From: Leptospira andrefontaineae
Lineage (GTDB): Bacteria; Spirochaetota; Leptospiria; Leptospirales; Leptospiraceae
Reading direction: 5' to 3'
NCBI RefSeq assembly: GCF_004770105.1
Contig: NZ_RQEY01000018.1
Coordinates: 372,001 to 436,000, forward strand
DNA length: 64,000 nt
The notes under the pieces are model-generated. The model saw nothing but the letters and a program-made list of their open reading frames with translations. It made no database searches and was not told where the DNA came from. The position numbers and the translations under genes were made by a program. Positions 56,490 to 64,000 of the stretch are shown piece by piece. The first letter of the stretch is position 1; each line of letters starts with the position of its first letter.

Positions 56490-57860
56490 ATGAACGCAAG
56501 ACTTATTGTCTTAATATCAATTTATACATTATTTTCATCCGCTATAAATGCGGAAAAAAAGAGTCTGGAAGAAATATTGGATGTATTAGTAAAAGAACAT
56601 CCTGAATCCAAATCATTAGCTGGACTTACCCAGGCTCATAAATCCCATTCCGATGCAACCGGTATATTACCGGATCCTAAAATAGGAGTCGCATTCAGGA
56701 ATTATCCTACTCGAGGAGGTTATTCTACTTCAGACCGAGCTTTGGATACACCTACAATGACTGGGATAGAATTATCCGTATCCCAAGAGTTTCCTTTCCC
56801 GGGAAAATTGAGTACCGAAAAAAGAATCTCAAAACTTATGCAAACTGAGTCAAACTTTGCTTATCAAGCAGGAGTGAATCGGATCTTGGGAGATTTTTTT
56901 AGTCGATTGAACAAATATAAATATTCTGAAAAGAAGAAGGCAATCAACGAGAGAATATTGACCCTACTTGGTGCCCAAAAGTCCATTAGTGAAAACTCAT
57001 ATTCGTATGGGGAAAACACTTTATCGGGAGTATTAAAGGCTACTGTTGCCAAAACGGAAGCAATTGAAAAAGAAACAGAATATACGACCCAATTGAAAGA
57101 CCTGAAGTCTCAGCTCGAATACTATCAGATTTCTGATAAAATTACCTTCTCCGATCTATATTCTATAGATTTGGATTCATTTTTAGAAAATAAAAATGAC
57201 GAATTAGAAGCGCTGATTGTTGCTCAAACTTCGTTGATCGAAGATTCACCAGAATATAAGATCCAAGCAGAAGAAGAAAAACGTTTAAAGGAACAGGCAA
57301 AACTTACTAAGTATTCTCTTGCCCCCCAAACAGAAGTTTTTTTCTCCTACATGAAACGTAGATCCCAAACCTTCGCATTGGACCAAGGGCCTTTAAATTA
57401 CGGGCTTATGGATACAACCGAATATAGAGGAGATCTTTTTAGTTTTGGAATGAATATGAAAGTTCCGGTTTGGTCCGCTCTCAAGTGGAACTCGATCACT
57501 GGGGAAACGGAACATCTTGCAGAAGTAGGTAAAGACTCCGTAGAAAAAACAAGAGTGCAAATGCTTTCCGAATTGAACAGAAATCTGGCTTTTATCAAAG
57601 GAGTTTCTAACCAAATTCGTTTGGTAGAAAAAAGACTGATCCCGGAACTGGAAAAATCTGCGAGAGCAGGTTCATTTCAATATGCCTCAGGAAAGGTAAA
57701 CGTTCAGGATACACTTCTTGCTCAAACAGAGATCCTAAACACGAAAATACGTTTAGAAGATCTAAAAGAACGTAAGAACGAATCTATTTTGAATACATTG
57801 AAACTTCTAAGTTTTATCTATAAAGATAACAAAACTCCGGAACATGATAAACATAACTAA
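56490..57860 (+). CDS. Outer membrane efflux channel (TolC/CusC-like)
   Basis: 456 residues with a Sec signal (MNARLIVLISIYTLFSSAINA), no lipobox. The mature part has the two-repeat OEP helix pattern: LEEILDVLVKEHPES, DPKIGVAFRNYPT, ELSVSQEFPFPGK (the first repeat's end), and RAGSFQYASGKVNVQDTLLAQTEILNTK in the second. Such proteins form the trimeric outer-membrane barrel with a periplasmic tunnel. With the CusB and CusA genes downstream it should complete a three-part pump across both membranes. AGGAGG lies eight bases before the ATG. The gene is 35 bases after the Cys/His gene. Confidence 0.9.
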   Translation: MNARLIVLISIYTLFSSAINAEKKSLEEILDVLVKEHPESKSLAGLTQAHKSHSDATGILPDPKIGVAFRNYPTRGGYSTSDRALDTPTMTGIELSVSQEFPFPGKLSTEKRISKLMQTESNFAYQAGVNRILGDFFSRLNKYKYSEKKKAINERILTLLGAQKSISENSYSYGENTLSGVLKATVAKTEAIEKETEYTTQLKDLKSQLEYYQISDKITFSDLYSIDLDSFLENKNDELEALIVAQTSLIEDSPEYKIQAEEEKRLKEQAKLTKYSLAPQTEVFFSYMKRRSQTFALDQGPLNYGLMDTTEYRGDLFSFGMNMKVPVWSALKWNSITGETEHLAEVGKDSVEKTRVQMLSELNRNLAFIKGVSNQIRLVEKRLIPELEKSARAGSFQYASGKVNVQDTLLAQTEILNTKIRLEDLKERKNESILNTLKLLSFIYKDNKTPEHDKHN

Positions 57861-57870
57861 GGTTAAACAA

Positions 57871-58320
57871 ATGAAGAAACTACATTATCTATTTTTAATT
57901 CTCATCCTGACCACAGGAGATCTATTTTCTCATGAAGGAAAGGAAACGTTCGTTCTGAGAGAAGTTGCCAAGATCCATTCTTCAATCTATTCCGAAACTG
58001 CAGGGAATATAGATGTACAAAAACTGGTACAATTTTTGAAAGAAGATGCGGATCATAAGAAGGATACTGAAAAATTTAGGAAAGCTTTACCGATTGCAGA
58101 AGAATTGGGTAAAACTACGGAACTTTCTAAAAAGAGGGAATTATTCGAACGATTATCTAAAGAATTGGAATCGATTGTTGGCCATCACGATAAATCCGGA
58201 GTTTCCGTTTTTTATTGTCCAATGCTTAAAAAGAAATGGCTGGCTTCCGGTAAAGAGATCAAAAATCCATACGATTCTAAAATGAAAAATTGCGGAGAGA
58301 TCGTCAATGAAGCCAAATGA
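57871..58320 (+). CDS. Exported DUF3347-like protein of the Cus operon
   Basis: About 149 residues from ATG 57871 (MKKLHYLFLILILTTGDLFS, a signal peptide ending near HEGKE); an earlier start at 57844 overlaps the channel gene. The body is helical (KIHSSIYSETAGNI, VQKLVQFLKEDADHKK). The C terminus has FYCPMLKKKWLASGKEIKNPYDSKMKNCGEIV, close to the DUF3347 pattern (CPM...W......NPY...M..CG) found beside or within CusB proteins, in which the Cys/Met residues could bind Cu(I) or Ag(I). It overlaps the CusB gene start by 14 bases. A periplasmic metal chaperone for the pump is inferred. Confidence 0.78.
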   Translation: MKKLHYLFLILILTTGDLFSHEGKETFVLREVAKIHSSIYSETAGNIDVQKLVQFLKEDADHKKDTEKFRKALPIAEELGKTTELSKKRELFERLSKELESIVGHHDKSGVSVFYCPMLKKKWLASGKEIKNPYDSKMKNCGEIVNEAK

Positions 58321-59398
58321 TCTTTCTACTTATTTTTCTGCAGGATTACTCGGAAAACTTTTAGCCGTTTTGATAGTCGCGGCTTTTATAGCAGACTGTT
58401 CTTCTAAAAAGGACATCTACTATTGTCCGATGCATCCCCATTACACTTCTGATCGTCCCGGGAACTGTCCGATCTGCAATATGGATTTGGTTAAAAAACA
58501 AGATCCTTCCGAACATAAGGACCACACAAATGTAAACAATTCTTTGCAGCTATCGGAATCTAAATCTGCCGAAGAGGATCATTCTTCTCATCAGTCTGAA
58601 ACTTCTTCCGAAAACAATTCCAAAGAGTTAATTCTTTCTTTCGAAAAACAACAGTCAATTGGTATTAAAACGGAATTAGTGGGCAGAAGGAACCTGGTCA
58701 AAAAGATCAGCGCCTATTCTAGCGTTGCATATGATCCAGAATTATATTCCGCATTAAGCGAATATAAAGAAGCGGTTCGTTCTTCTGAATTTCTTTCTCC
58801 TGAGATCATTCGAAATCTGCAACTAAGGCTAAGGCAATTAGGTTTAAGTCAGGATCAGATCCGAGTCTGGACTTCCGGCGCAAGAGATCCGTCCGAGCTG
58901 ATCTTAGGAGGAAAATCGGGTAGAGCACATATTTATTCTCAGATATATGAATCTGATTTTACTACGGCTAAAGTAGGGCTTCCTATTAAATTCAAAACGG
59001 ATGTATATCCTGAGAAAGAATTCAGCGGAAAGATCAAAAGTATAGATGTGATTTTGGATAAGAATAACCGCACACTTAGGCTTCGTAGCGAAGTTTCAGA
59101 TCCAGGCCAACTTCTAAAACCTCAAATGTTCGGGGATGCAATGATAGAAGTTTCACTTCCGAAAGTATTGTCTGTTCCAACTTCTGCGATTTTGGATACT
59201 GGAAAACAAAAGATCGCTTATGTGCAAACTGCACCCGATAGATTTCAAGCGGTTTCCGTCCAAACGGGTAAGAATATAGAACCTTGGGTAGAAATTTTAT
59301 CCGGGCTAAAAGAAGAACAAAGAGTTGTGACTGAGTCCACCTTTCTGATCGATTCGGAAGCAAAGATCAGATTCAGCTCCGATTCTCATGCTCATTAA
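58307..59398 (+). CDS. cusB: CusB-like membrane-fusion lipoprotein with heavy-metal-binding domain
   Basis: 363 residues. The signal ends in lipobox FIADC with Cys at about 32, so it should be tethered to the inner membrane by lipid. Next comes a heavy-metal-binding domain, YYCPMHPHYTSDRPGNCPIC...MDL (about residues 39-62), with its CPMH and C-P-x-C metal ligands. A His/Ser/Glu linker (HSSHQSETSSEN) is followed by the membrane-fusion part: beta-barrel and lipoyl halves and ATVGLPIKFK-like strands (here AKVGLPIKF). The alpha-helical hairpin is short, as in CusB. It bridges the CusA pump and the channel and may feed metal to CusA. Start overlaps the previous gene. Confidence 0.9.
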   Translation: MKPNDLSTYFSAGLLGKLLAVLIVAAFIADCSSKKDIYYCPMHPHYTSDRPGNCPICNMDLVKKQDPSEHKDHTNVNNSLQLSESKSAEEDHSSHQSETSSENNSKELILSFEKQQSIGIKTELVGRRNLVKKISAYSSVAYDPELYSALSEYKEAVRSSEFLSPEIIRNLQLRLRQLGLSQDQIRVWTSGARDPSELILGGKSGRAHIYSQIYESDFTTAKVGLPIKFKTDVYPEKEFSGKIKSIDVILDKNNRTLRLRSEVSDPGQLLKPQMFGDAMIEVSLPKVLSVPTSAILDTGKQKIAYVQTAPDRFQAVSVQTGKNIEPWVEILSGLKEEQRVVTESTFLIDSEAKIRFSSDSHAH

Positions 59399-59410
59399 GG
59401 AAAACTGAAT

Positions 59411-62400
59411 ATGATACAATCCATTATTCGCTTTTCTGCAGAAAACAAGTTTTTGGTTCTTCTGGTCACTTTAGCAATACTTGTCGCATCTTATGTGTCC
59501 ATGAAAACGATTCCTTTGGATGCAATCCCGGATCTTTCAGATACTCAGGTAATTGTATATTCTCGTTGGGATAGAAGTCCAGATATCATGGAAGACCAGG
59601 TAACGTATCCGATCATTACTTCTCTTTTAGGTGCGCCTAAGATCAAGGTAGTTCGTGGGTTTTCAGATTTCGGTTTTTCTTATGTATATGTCATTTTCCA
59701 AGATGGAACTGATATCTATTGGGCCCGATCTAGGGTCTTAGAGTATCTTTCTAGGATACAACCTTTACTGCCCGCAGGAGTAAAGACAGAATTGGGTCCG
59801 GATGCGAGTGCTGTCGGATGGGTATACCAGTATGCATTGATCGACCAAACAGGGAATAATTCACTCGTAGATCTAAGGACCTACCAGGATTTCCATCTAC
59901 GTTACCTGTTAAATTCTGTTCCGGGAGTTTCGGAAGTAGCCGGGATCGGTGGGTTTAAAAAACAATACCAAATAACTATTCATCCAAATGCATTAAGATC
60001 TTATAATGTGGATTTCGAAACTGTGATCCAGAAGGTTCGAGAAAGTAATCAAGAAACCGGAGGTCGACTATTAGAAATCTCCGGTGCCGAATATATGGTC
60101 AGAGGAAGAGGATATCTTTCTTCCTTAACTGATATAGAGAATATCCCACTCTCTACGGATGCAAATGGAACTCCTGTACTTTTGAAAAACGTGGCTTCAG
60201 TCCAATTCGGTCCGGATATTCGAAGAGGGATCGCTGATTTAGATGGAGAAGGGGATGTGGTCGCCGGCACCATAGTCATGCGTCATGGGGAAAATGCACT
60301 TTCTGTAATCGAAAGGGTGAAAACCAAATTGGAAGAAATTAAAAAGAATCTTCCAAAAGGAGCAGAATTAATCACCACTTACGATAGATCTGAATTGATA
60401 GAACATGCGATCAGCAATCTGAAATTCAAATTAATAGAAGAGATGATCATTGTTTCGATCGTGATACTCATCTTTTTATGGCATTTTCCTTCTGCCATTA
60501 TCCCAATTCTTACGATCCCGATTTCGGTGATCATTGCATTCATTCCAATGAACCTGTTGGATATCAATGCGAATATCATGTCTTTAGCTGGAATGGCTAT
60601 CTCAATCGGTGTACTCGTGGATGGAGCAATTGTAGAAGTAGAGAATGCTTATAAAAAATTAGAAGAATGGGAAGCAGGGGGGAGGATTGGAGATTACCAT
60701 GCAGTCCGTCTAGAAGCCCTGCTCGAAGTAGGACCTTCCGTTTTCTTCTCTTTGCTTGTGATCGCTGTGGCCTTCTTTCCTATATTCACACTTGTCGACC
60801 AAGAGGGAAGATTATTTCGACCGCTAGCTTATTCTAAAAATATCGCGATGGCGGTTGCCGCATTCTTGGCCATCACTTTAGATCCGGCTGTTAGAATGTT
60901 ATTCACAAGAATGGAGCCTTTCCAATTCAAGAATGCTCTTTTCTCCAAAATAGCTACTACAATGTTCGTAGGAAAATATTATCCGGAAGAGAAACATCCG
61001 GTCAGTAAGATATTATTCAGATTTTATGAACCCGCTTGTCGCTATGTTCTTCATAGACCGAAAACGATTATAGCTTCTGCATTTACCTTAGTAATTCTGA
61101 CTGTTCCCGTGTATTTCAGTTTAGGTTCTGAGTTCATGCCTCAACTTTATGAAGAATCTTTTCTCTACATGCCAACTACCTTACCCGGTATCTCTGTAGC
61201 GGAAGCTGAAAAACTAATGATCGCGATGGATAAAAAACTGAAAAGTTTTCCCGAAGTGAAACGTGTTTTTGGAAAAGCAGGACGTTCGGATACTGCTACG
61301 GATCCGGCGCCATTCTCTATGATGGAAACTGTGATACTTCTCAAACCTCAGGATGAATGGAGGAAGGCGGATAGGTTCTATTCAAATTTACCAAGGATCT
61401 TCCAATACCCGTTTCTTCCATTTATATCGGAAAGACTAACCAAAGACGAATTAGTGGAGAAGATGAACAAGGAAATGCAATTTCCTGGAGCCACAAACGC
61501 CTGGACCATGCCGATTAAAACTCGTATCGATATGCTTAGCACCGGTATGAGGACTCCTATCGGAATTAAGATCTTAGGCTCTTCTTTAGAAGAAATAGAA
61601 TCTATTGGGATCAAAATAGAAGCACTTCTTAAAACGGACAAAAATGTTCGAAGCGTATTTGCGGAAAGAACAGCCGGCGGTTATTTTTTAGATCTGAATT
61701 TAAGAAGGGAAAAATTAGCAAGATATAATATATCAGTGGAGACCGCTCAGCAAATCATTGTGGCAGCCATCGGAGGAGAACCGATCACTCAAACCATAGA
61801 AGGTAGAGAACGTTTTTCAGTAAATGTGCGCTATCCTCGTGAGCTACGTGATTCCTTGGAAAAGATCAAAACGATTTTGGTTCCTACAAAAGAATTCGGA
61901 CATATTCCAATCTCAGAAATTGCAAGTATAGGAGCAAAAACCGGTCCCTCTATGATCCGTGATGAGAATGGATTTTTGGCAGGTTATGTGTATGTGGATC
62001 CTTCTACCTCGGATATTGGAGGTTTTGTAGATAAGGCAAAAAAGAAGGTCTCAGAATCGATCCTTCTTCCTCCTGGATATTCGATAGTTTGGAGCGGTCA
62101 ATATGAGAATATGATACGTGTCCGGGAAAGAATGATGTACATTCTACCTTTGACAATCTTCATCATATTTTTATTATTATACTTCAATACAAAATCGTAT
62201 ATTAAAACTTCGATCGTACTTCTGGCGGTTCCATTCTCACTGATTGGAGCGGTTGGACTTCTTTATATTCTGGACTACCAAATCTCAGTAGCAGTATGGG
62301 TTGGAATGATCGCTCTCATGGGATTGGATGCAGAAACGGGAGTGTTTATGCTTTTATATCTGGACCTTTCCTATGAAGACGCAAAGAAAAAAGGAAGATT

Positions 62401-62698
62401 AAGAACCAAGGAAGAGTTAATAGAAGCGATCATACACGGTGCTGTGCATAGGATACGACCTAAGATCATGACTGTTCTTGCTGCAATGATGGGACTTCTA
62501 CCAATCATGTGGTCTGCAAGCACAGGTTCGGATGTGATGAAAAGGATCGCCGCTCCTATGGTAGGGGGACTAGTAACCAGTTTTATCCTGGAACTTCTAG
62601 TATATCCTCCAATATACATGCTTTGGAAAGAGGGAAAGCTGGGAGATATTTTACCTGTCCTTCCTTTAACCAAGAAAAGAAGAGCGAAATCAATTTAA
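59411..62698 (+). CDS. cusA: Heavy-metal RND pump CusA-like (Cu(I)/Ag(I))
   Basis: 1095 residues, twelve membrane helices. The N terminus is IIRFSAENKFLVLLVTLAILVASYVSMKTIPLDAIPDLSDTQV split by TM1. Helix 4 has GVLVDGAIVEVENAYKKLE, the metal-RND signature (D-G-x-I-V-x-x-x-E-N). The monovalent-metal type is supported by methionines matching CusA: GSEFMPQLYEESFLYMP, FSMMETVILL and RIDMLSTGMRTPIGIK, the last identical in style to CusA/SilA. It drives Cu(I) or Ag(I) out with proton flow via the channel at 56490. Start preceded by AAGGAAA. Metal assignment is by motif, not test. Confidence 0.93.
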   Translation: MIQSIIRFSAENKFLVLLVTLAILVASYVSMKTIPLDAIPDLSDTQVIVYSRWDRSPDIMEDQVTYPIITSLLGAPKIKVVRGFSDFGFSYVYVIFQDGTDIYWARSRVLEYLSRIQPLLPAGVKTELGPDASAVGWVYQYALIDQTGNNSLVDLRTYQDFHLRYLLNSVPGVSEVAGIGGFKKQYQITIHPNALRSYNVDFETVIQKVRESNQETGGRLLEISGAEYMVRGRGYLSSLTDIENIPLSTDANGTPVLLKNVASVQFGPDIRRGIADLDGEGDVVAGTIVMRHGENALSVIERVKTKLEEIKKNLPKGAELITTYDRSELIEHAISNLKFKLIEEMIIVSIVILIFLWHFPSAIIPILTIPISVIIAFIPMNLLDINANIMSLAGMAISIGVLVDGAIVEVENAYKKLEEWEAGGRIGDYHAVRLEALLEVGPSVFFSLLVIAVAFFPIFTLVDQEGRLFRPLAYSKNIAMAVAAFLAITLDPAVRMLFTRMEPFQFKNALFSKIATTMFVGKYYPEEKHPVSKILFRFYEPACRYVLHRPKTIIASAFTLVILTVPVYFSLGSEFMPQLYEESFLYMPTTLPGISVAEAEKLMIAMDKKLKSFPEVKRVFGKAGRSDTATDPAPFSMMETVILLKPQDEWRKADRFYSNLPRIFQYPFLPFISERLTKDELVEKMNKEMQFPGATNAWTMPIKTRIDMLSTGMRTPIGIKILGSSLEEIESIGIKIEALLKTDKNVRSVFAERTAGGYFLDLNLRREKLARYNISVETAQQIIVAAIGGEPITQTIEGRERFSVNVRYPRELRDSLEKIKTILVPTKEFGHIPISEIASIGAKTGPSMIRDENGFLAGYVYVDPSTSDIGGFVDKAKKKVSESILLPPGYSIVWSGQYENMIRVRERMMYILPLTIFIIFLLLYFNTKSYIKTSIVLLAVPFSLIGAVGLLYILDYQISVAVWVGMIALMGLDAETGVFMLLYLDLSYEDAKKKGRLRTKEELIEAIIHGAVHRIRPKIMTVLAAMMGLLPIMWSASTGSDVMKRIAAPMVGGLVTSFILELLVYPPIYMLWKEGKLGDILPVLPLTKKRRAKSI

Positions 62699-62716
62699 AA
62701 TTTGAGGGAACAAATA

Positions 62717-62980
62717 ATGAACAATACTACAAAAAAACTGATCATTGGAGCTGCACTCTCCGGACTATTTTTATCCGGAGAAGTATATTCGGAAAAACAG
62801 GACACCGGTTCAGATAACACAAAAGGAGAATGTCATGGGGTCAATTCCTGCAAGGGAAAAAGTGACTGTCATACAAACGGAAACTCTTGCTCTGGACAAA
62901 ACTCTTGCAAAGGGAAGGGCTGGATCTCCTTAACGAAAAAAGAATGCGATGCAAAAAAAGGAACTTTCAAAAAGTCTTAA
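62717..62980 (+). CDS. Six-cysteine exported peptide of the Cus operon, possible metal-binding (bufferin-like)
   Basis: 87 residues from ATG 62717; GAGGGA lies nine bases upstream, and the TTG at 62702 would place that site inside the gene. Signal peptide to about residue 25 (ends LSGEVYS). The mature part has six Cys at 39, 45, 51, 58, 64 and 77 with two near-copies of CxGxNSCKGK (39-48, 58-67), then GWISLTKKECDAKKGTF. This resembles small periplasmic proteins of the bufferin (BufA) sort that bind copper, though the BufB/BufC maturation genes are not here. It follows CusA by 18 bases. Cu(I) or Ag(I) buffering is inferred from cysteines plus context. Function untested, family name not verified. 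Confidence 0.75.
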   Translation: MNNTTKKLIIGAALSGLFLSGEVYSEKQDTGSDNTKGECHGVNSCKGKSDCHTNGNSCSGQNSCKGKGWISLTKKECDAKKGTFKKS

Positions 62981-63043
62981 ATTTTACGACATATATCAAT
63001 TCGCATTTCACTTAATGTTAATATAAATTCTATCAATTTAATA

Positions 63044-63072
63044 TTGACGATCAAACAAGAAACCCGTAAAAT
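63044..63072 (+). promoter_or_regulatory. Near-consensus promoter of the small exported protein gene
   Basis: TTGACG (63044-63049), exactly 17 bases, TAAAAT (63067-63072). The start of the next gene is 27 bases past the -10 box, with TAGGAG (63088-63093) as ribosome-binding site. This suggests strong constitutive expression independent of the Cus operon. Confidence 0.75.
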
Positions 63073-63098
63073 TAGCGGGCATATATTTAGGAGTTTTT

Positions 63099-63407
63099 AT
63101 GAAAAAAACCTTAGCAACCATTCTGTTTTCCCTGATCTTGGCAGGTAATATTTCTGCATTTACCGATCTGGACAATCTTCTCATCGCGGAAGCAACCACT
63201 CCGGATCTAAAAAAGATCGCAAAAGATTATTTTAACAAAAAAGCTAAAGACCATAAGGAATTGGCAGAAAAGTATAAATCTTTAGCTGGTCAATCCCACG
63301 GTGGGAAAGCTACCGCTGATGCAGCAGAGAAGGATAAATATAAAAAACTAGCCGATCATTGTGACAAAGAAGCAGCAGCTTACAAAGCACAAGCGGATAA
63401 ATTCTAA
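63099..63407 (+). CDS. Small exported helical protein, unknown function
   Basis: 102 residues. A Sec signal (MKKTLATILFSLILAGNISA) ends at about residue 20 with an AxA-like site (ISA-F). The mature part is Lys/Ala/Asp-rich helix with repeated KDYFNKKAKDHKELAEKY and KDKYKKLADHCDKEAAAYK segments, one Cys, and several His (KDH, QSHGGK, ADHC). It looks like a small periplasmic coiled protein. No family is recognised. The near-consensus promoter and good ribosome-binding site suggest high expression. It follows the Cus cluster but its own promoter makes it separate. The unidirectional minus-strand terminator downstream belongs to the flagellin gene. Confidence 0.75.
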   Translation: MKKTLATILFSLILAGNISAFTDLDNLLIAEATTPDLKKIAKDYFNKKAKDHKELAEKYKSLAGQSHGGKATADAAEKDKYKKLADHCDKEAAAYKAQADKF

Positions 63408-63432
63408 ATTAACGAATTTACACTCTTGTAAT

Positions 63433-63458
63433 AAAAAACCCGTCCTTCTCGGACGGGT
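63433..63458 (-). terminator. Rho-independent terminator of the second flagellin gene
   Basis: Read on the minus strand, ACCCGTCC (63458-63451) pairs with GGACGGGT (63445-63438) around a five-base loop, followed by a TTTTTT run (A run 63433-63438 on the plus strand). An 8-bp GC-rich stem with T run, pointing leftward from the flagellin at 63490. Confidence 0.85.
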
Positions 63459-63489
63459 CTCTTCGAATTTTCAGAAAATCTATTCTAAA

Positions 63490-64000
63490 TTATCCGAATC
63501 TTTCACTCAGAAGTTTTACCACTTGTTCAGGTCTCATGTTTGCTTGCGCAAGCATTGCAACCCCACTTTTGGTTAAAATCTGATTCTTGGTATAGTCCAC
63601 GATATGTTCCGCCATATCCGCGTCCCTTACTCGGCTTTCAGCGGAAACCATATTGATATAGTTTGACTGCAGGCCTTCTGCTGTAATTTCCAAACGGTTA
63701 TAATAAGCTCCTAAATCGGATCTTTGTTTATTCACCTTTTGGATCGCGTTATCCAGAATACCGATCATCGCATTGGAAGAAGCGGGAGTAGACAAAGTCT
63801 GCTTTTTACCGTTTGTCTCCAATTGAAGAGCACCTGCATTCATAGCATCCACGAAAATTTCCAGCTTCTCGTTTTGATTCGGTCCAACATGCAACTGGAT
63901 CGGATTTTTAGAATCCTTAGAGTAGGCTCCACTCAATGGGCGAATTTTATTGAACTCGGCAGATTTACCCAGCCTGTCCACTTCTTCGATGAGTTGGTCT
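63490..64000 (-). CDS. flaB: Flagellin FlaB paralogue, N-terminal part outside window
   Basis: The minus-strand frame continues past the right edge; 169 codons are seen. Typical flagellin C-terminal half: EFNKIRPLSG, LHVGPNQNEKLEIFVDAMNAGALQL, then [75 protein letters not shown]. It differs from the FlaB at 50689 in the central part (here a KNGKKQTLSTPASSN-like insert, there a SLSTAGKA one) and ends four residues longer. Leptospira have several flaB genes, so this is a second core flagellin of the periplasmic filament. The terminator at 63433 serves it. Which FlaB number it is I cannot say. Confidence 0.92.
   Translation of the reverse strand, partial: DQLIEEVDRLGKSAEFNKIRPLSGAYSKDSKNPIQLHVGPNQNEKLEIFVDAMNAGALQLETNGKKQTLSTPASSNAMIGILDNAIQKVNKQRSDLGAYYNRLEITAEGLQSNYINMVSAESRVRDADMAEHIVDYTKNQILTKSGVAMLAQANMRPEQVVKLLSERFG

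Overview
The window looks like chromosomal DNA of a spirochaete, most probably Leptospira. I infer this from two FlaB-type flagellins, many lipoproteins with relaxed spirochaetal lipoboxes, two small lipoproteins of a family I know only from Leptospira, a large che cluster, a fused biotin carboxylase/biotin carrier protein, and the moderately low G+C. The species cannot be fixed from sequence reading alone. I see no phage, insertion sequence, CRISPR array or rRNA. There is one tRNA, tRNA-Ala(GGC).

Layout. 1-3.0 kb: the 5' part of an OmpA-like coiled-coil protein (minus), mgtE and a lipoprotein. 3.1-7.0 kb: an AT-richer accessory island of short lipoproteins, with four copies of one family (one frameshifted in a short A run) and two of another, plus fragments. 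7.3-14 kb: an MDR oxidoreductase, a P-type ATPase with a DUF2892-like protein, galE and a large orphan lipoprotein. 14.2-25.4 kb: fbp, small conserved genes, the macromolecular-synthesis operon rpsU-yqeY-dnaG-rpoD, glpD, tyrS and a NodB-type deacetylase. 25.4-30.2 kb: an orphan RND pump, def, an unknown gene and tRNA-Ala. 30.2-33.7 kb: a partner-switching module in which a GAF-rich SpoIIE phosphatase is fused to an RsbW-like ATPase and followed by a STAS protein. 33.7-38.1 kb: acyl-CoA carboxylase beta and alpha subunits.

38.2-49.4 kb is one minus-strand chemotaxis operon: hybrid kinase, receiver-kinase, cheY, STAS, cheA, an MCP with three near-identical PAS repeats, cheW, cheD and cheB. No cheR is present. 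Then come ispH and flaB. The flaB leader has a hairpin with GGA in a hexaloop, which fits a CsrA site, and flaB is followed by a structured 3' region with a strong terminator. 51.9-56 kb holds a GT39 glycosyltransferase, a polyprenyl-phosphate-type GT2 and a PHP-domain phosphoesterase.

56.0-63.0 kb is a Cus-type Cu(I)/Ag(I) efflux operon. It comprises a small Cys/His-rich protein, a TolC-like protein, a DUF3347-like protein, a CusB-like lipoprotein with a heavy-metal-binding domain, a CusA-like RND pump and a six-cysteine secreted peptide with two CxGxNSCKGK units. A small exported helical protein with a near-consensus promoter follows, and the 3' part of a second flagellin (minus) closes the window. 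The most promising material for new biology is the lipoprotein island with its A-run frameshift, the Cys-rich peptide beside the Cus pump, the triple-PAS receptor, the fused phosphatase/kinase switch and the flaB leader.
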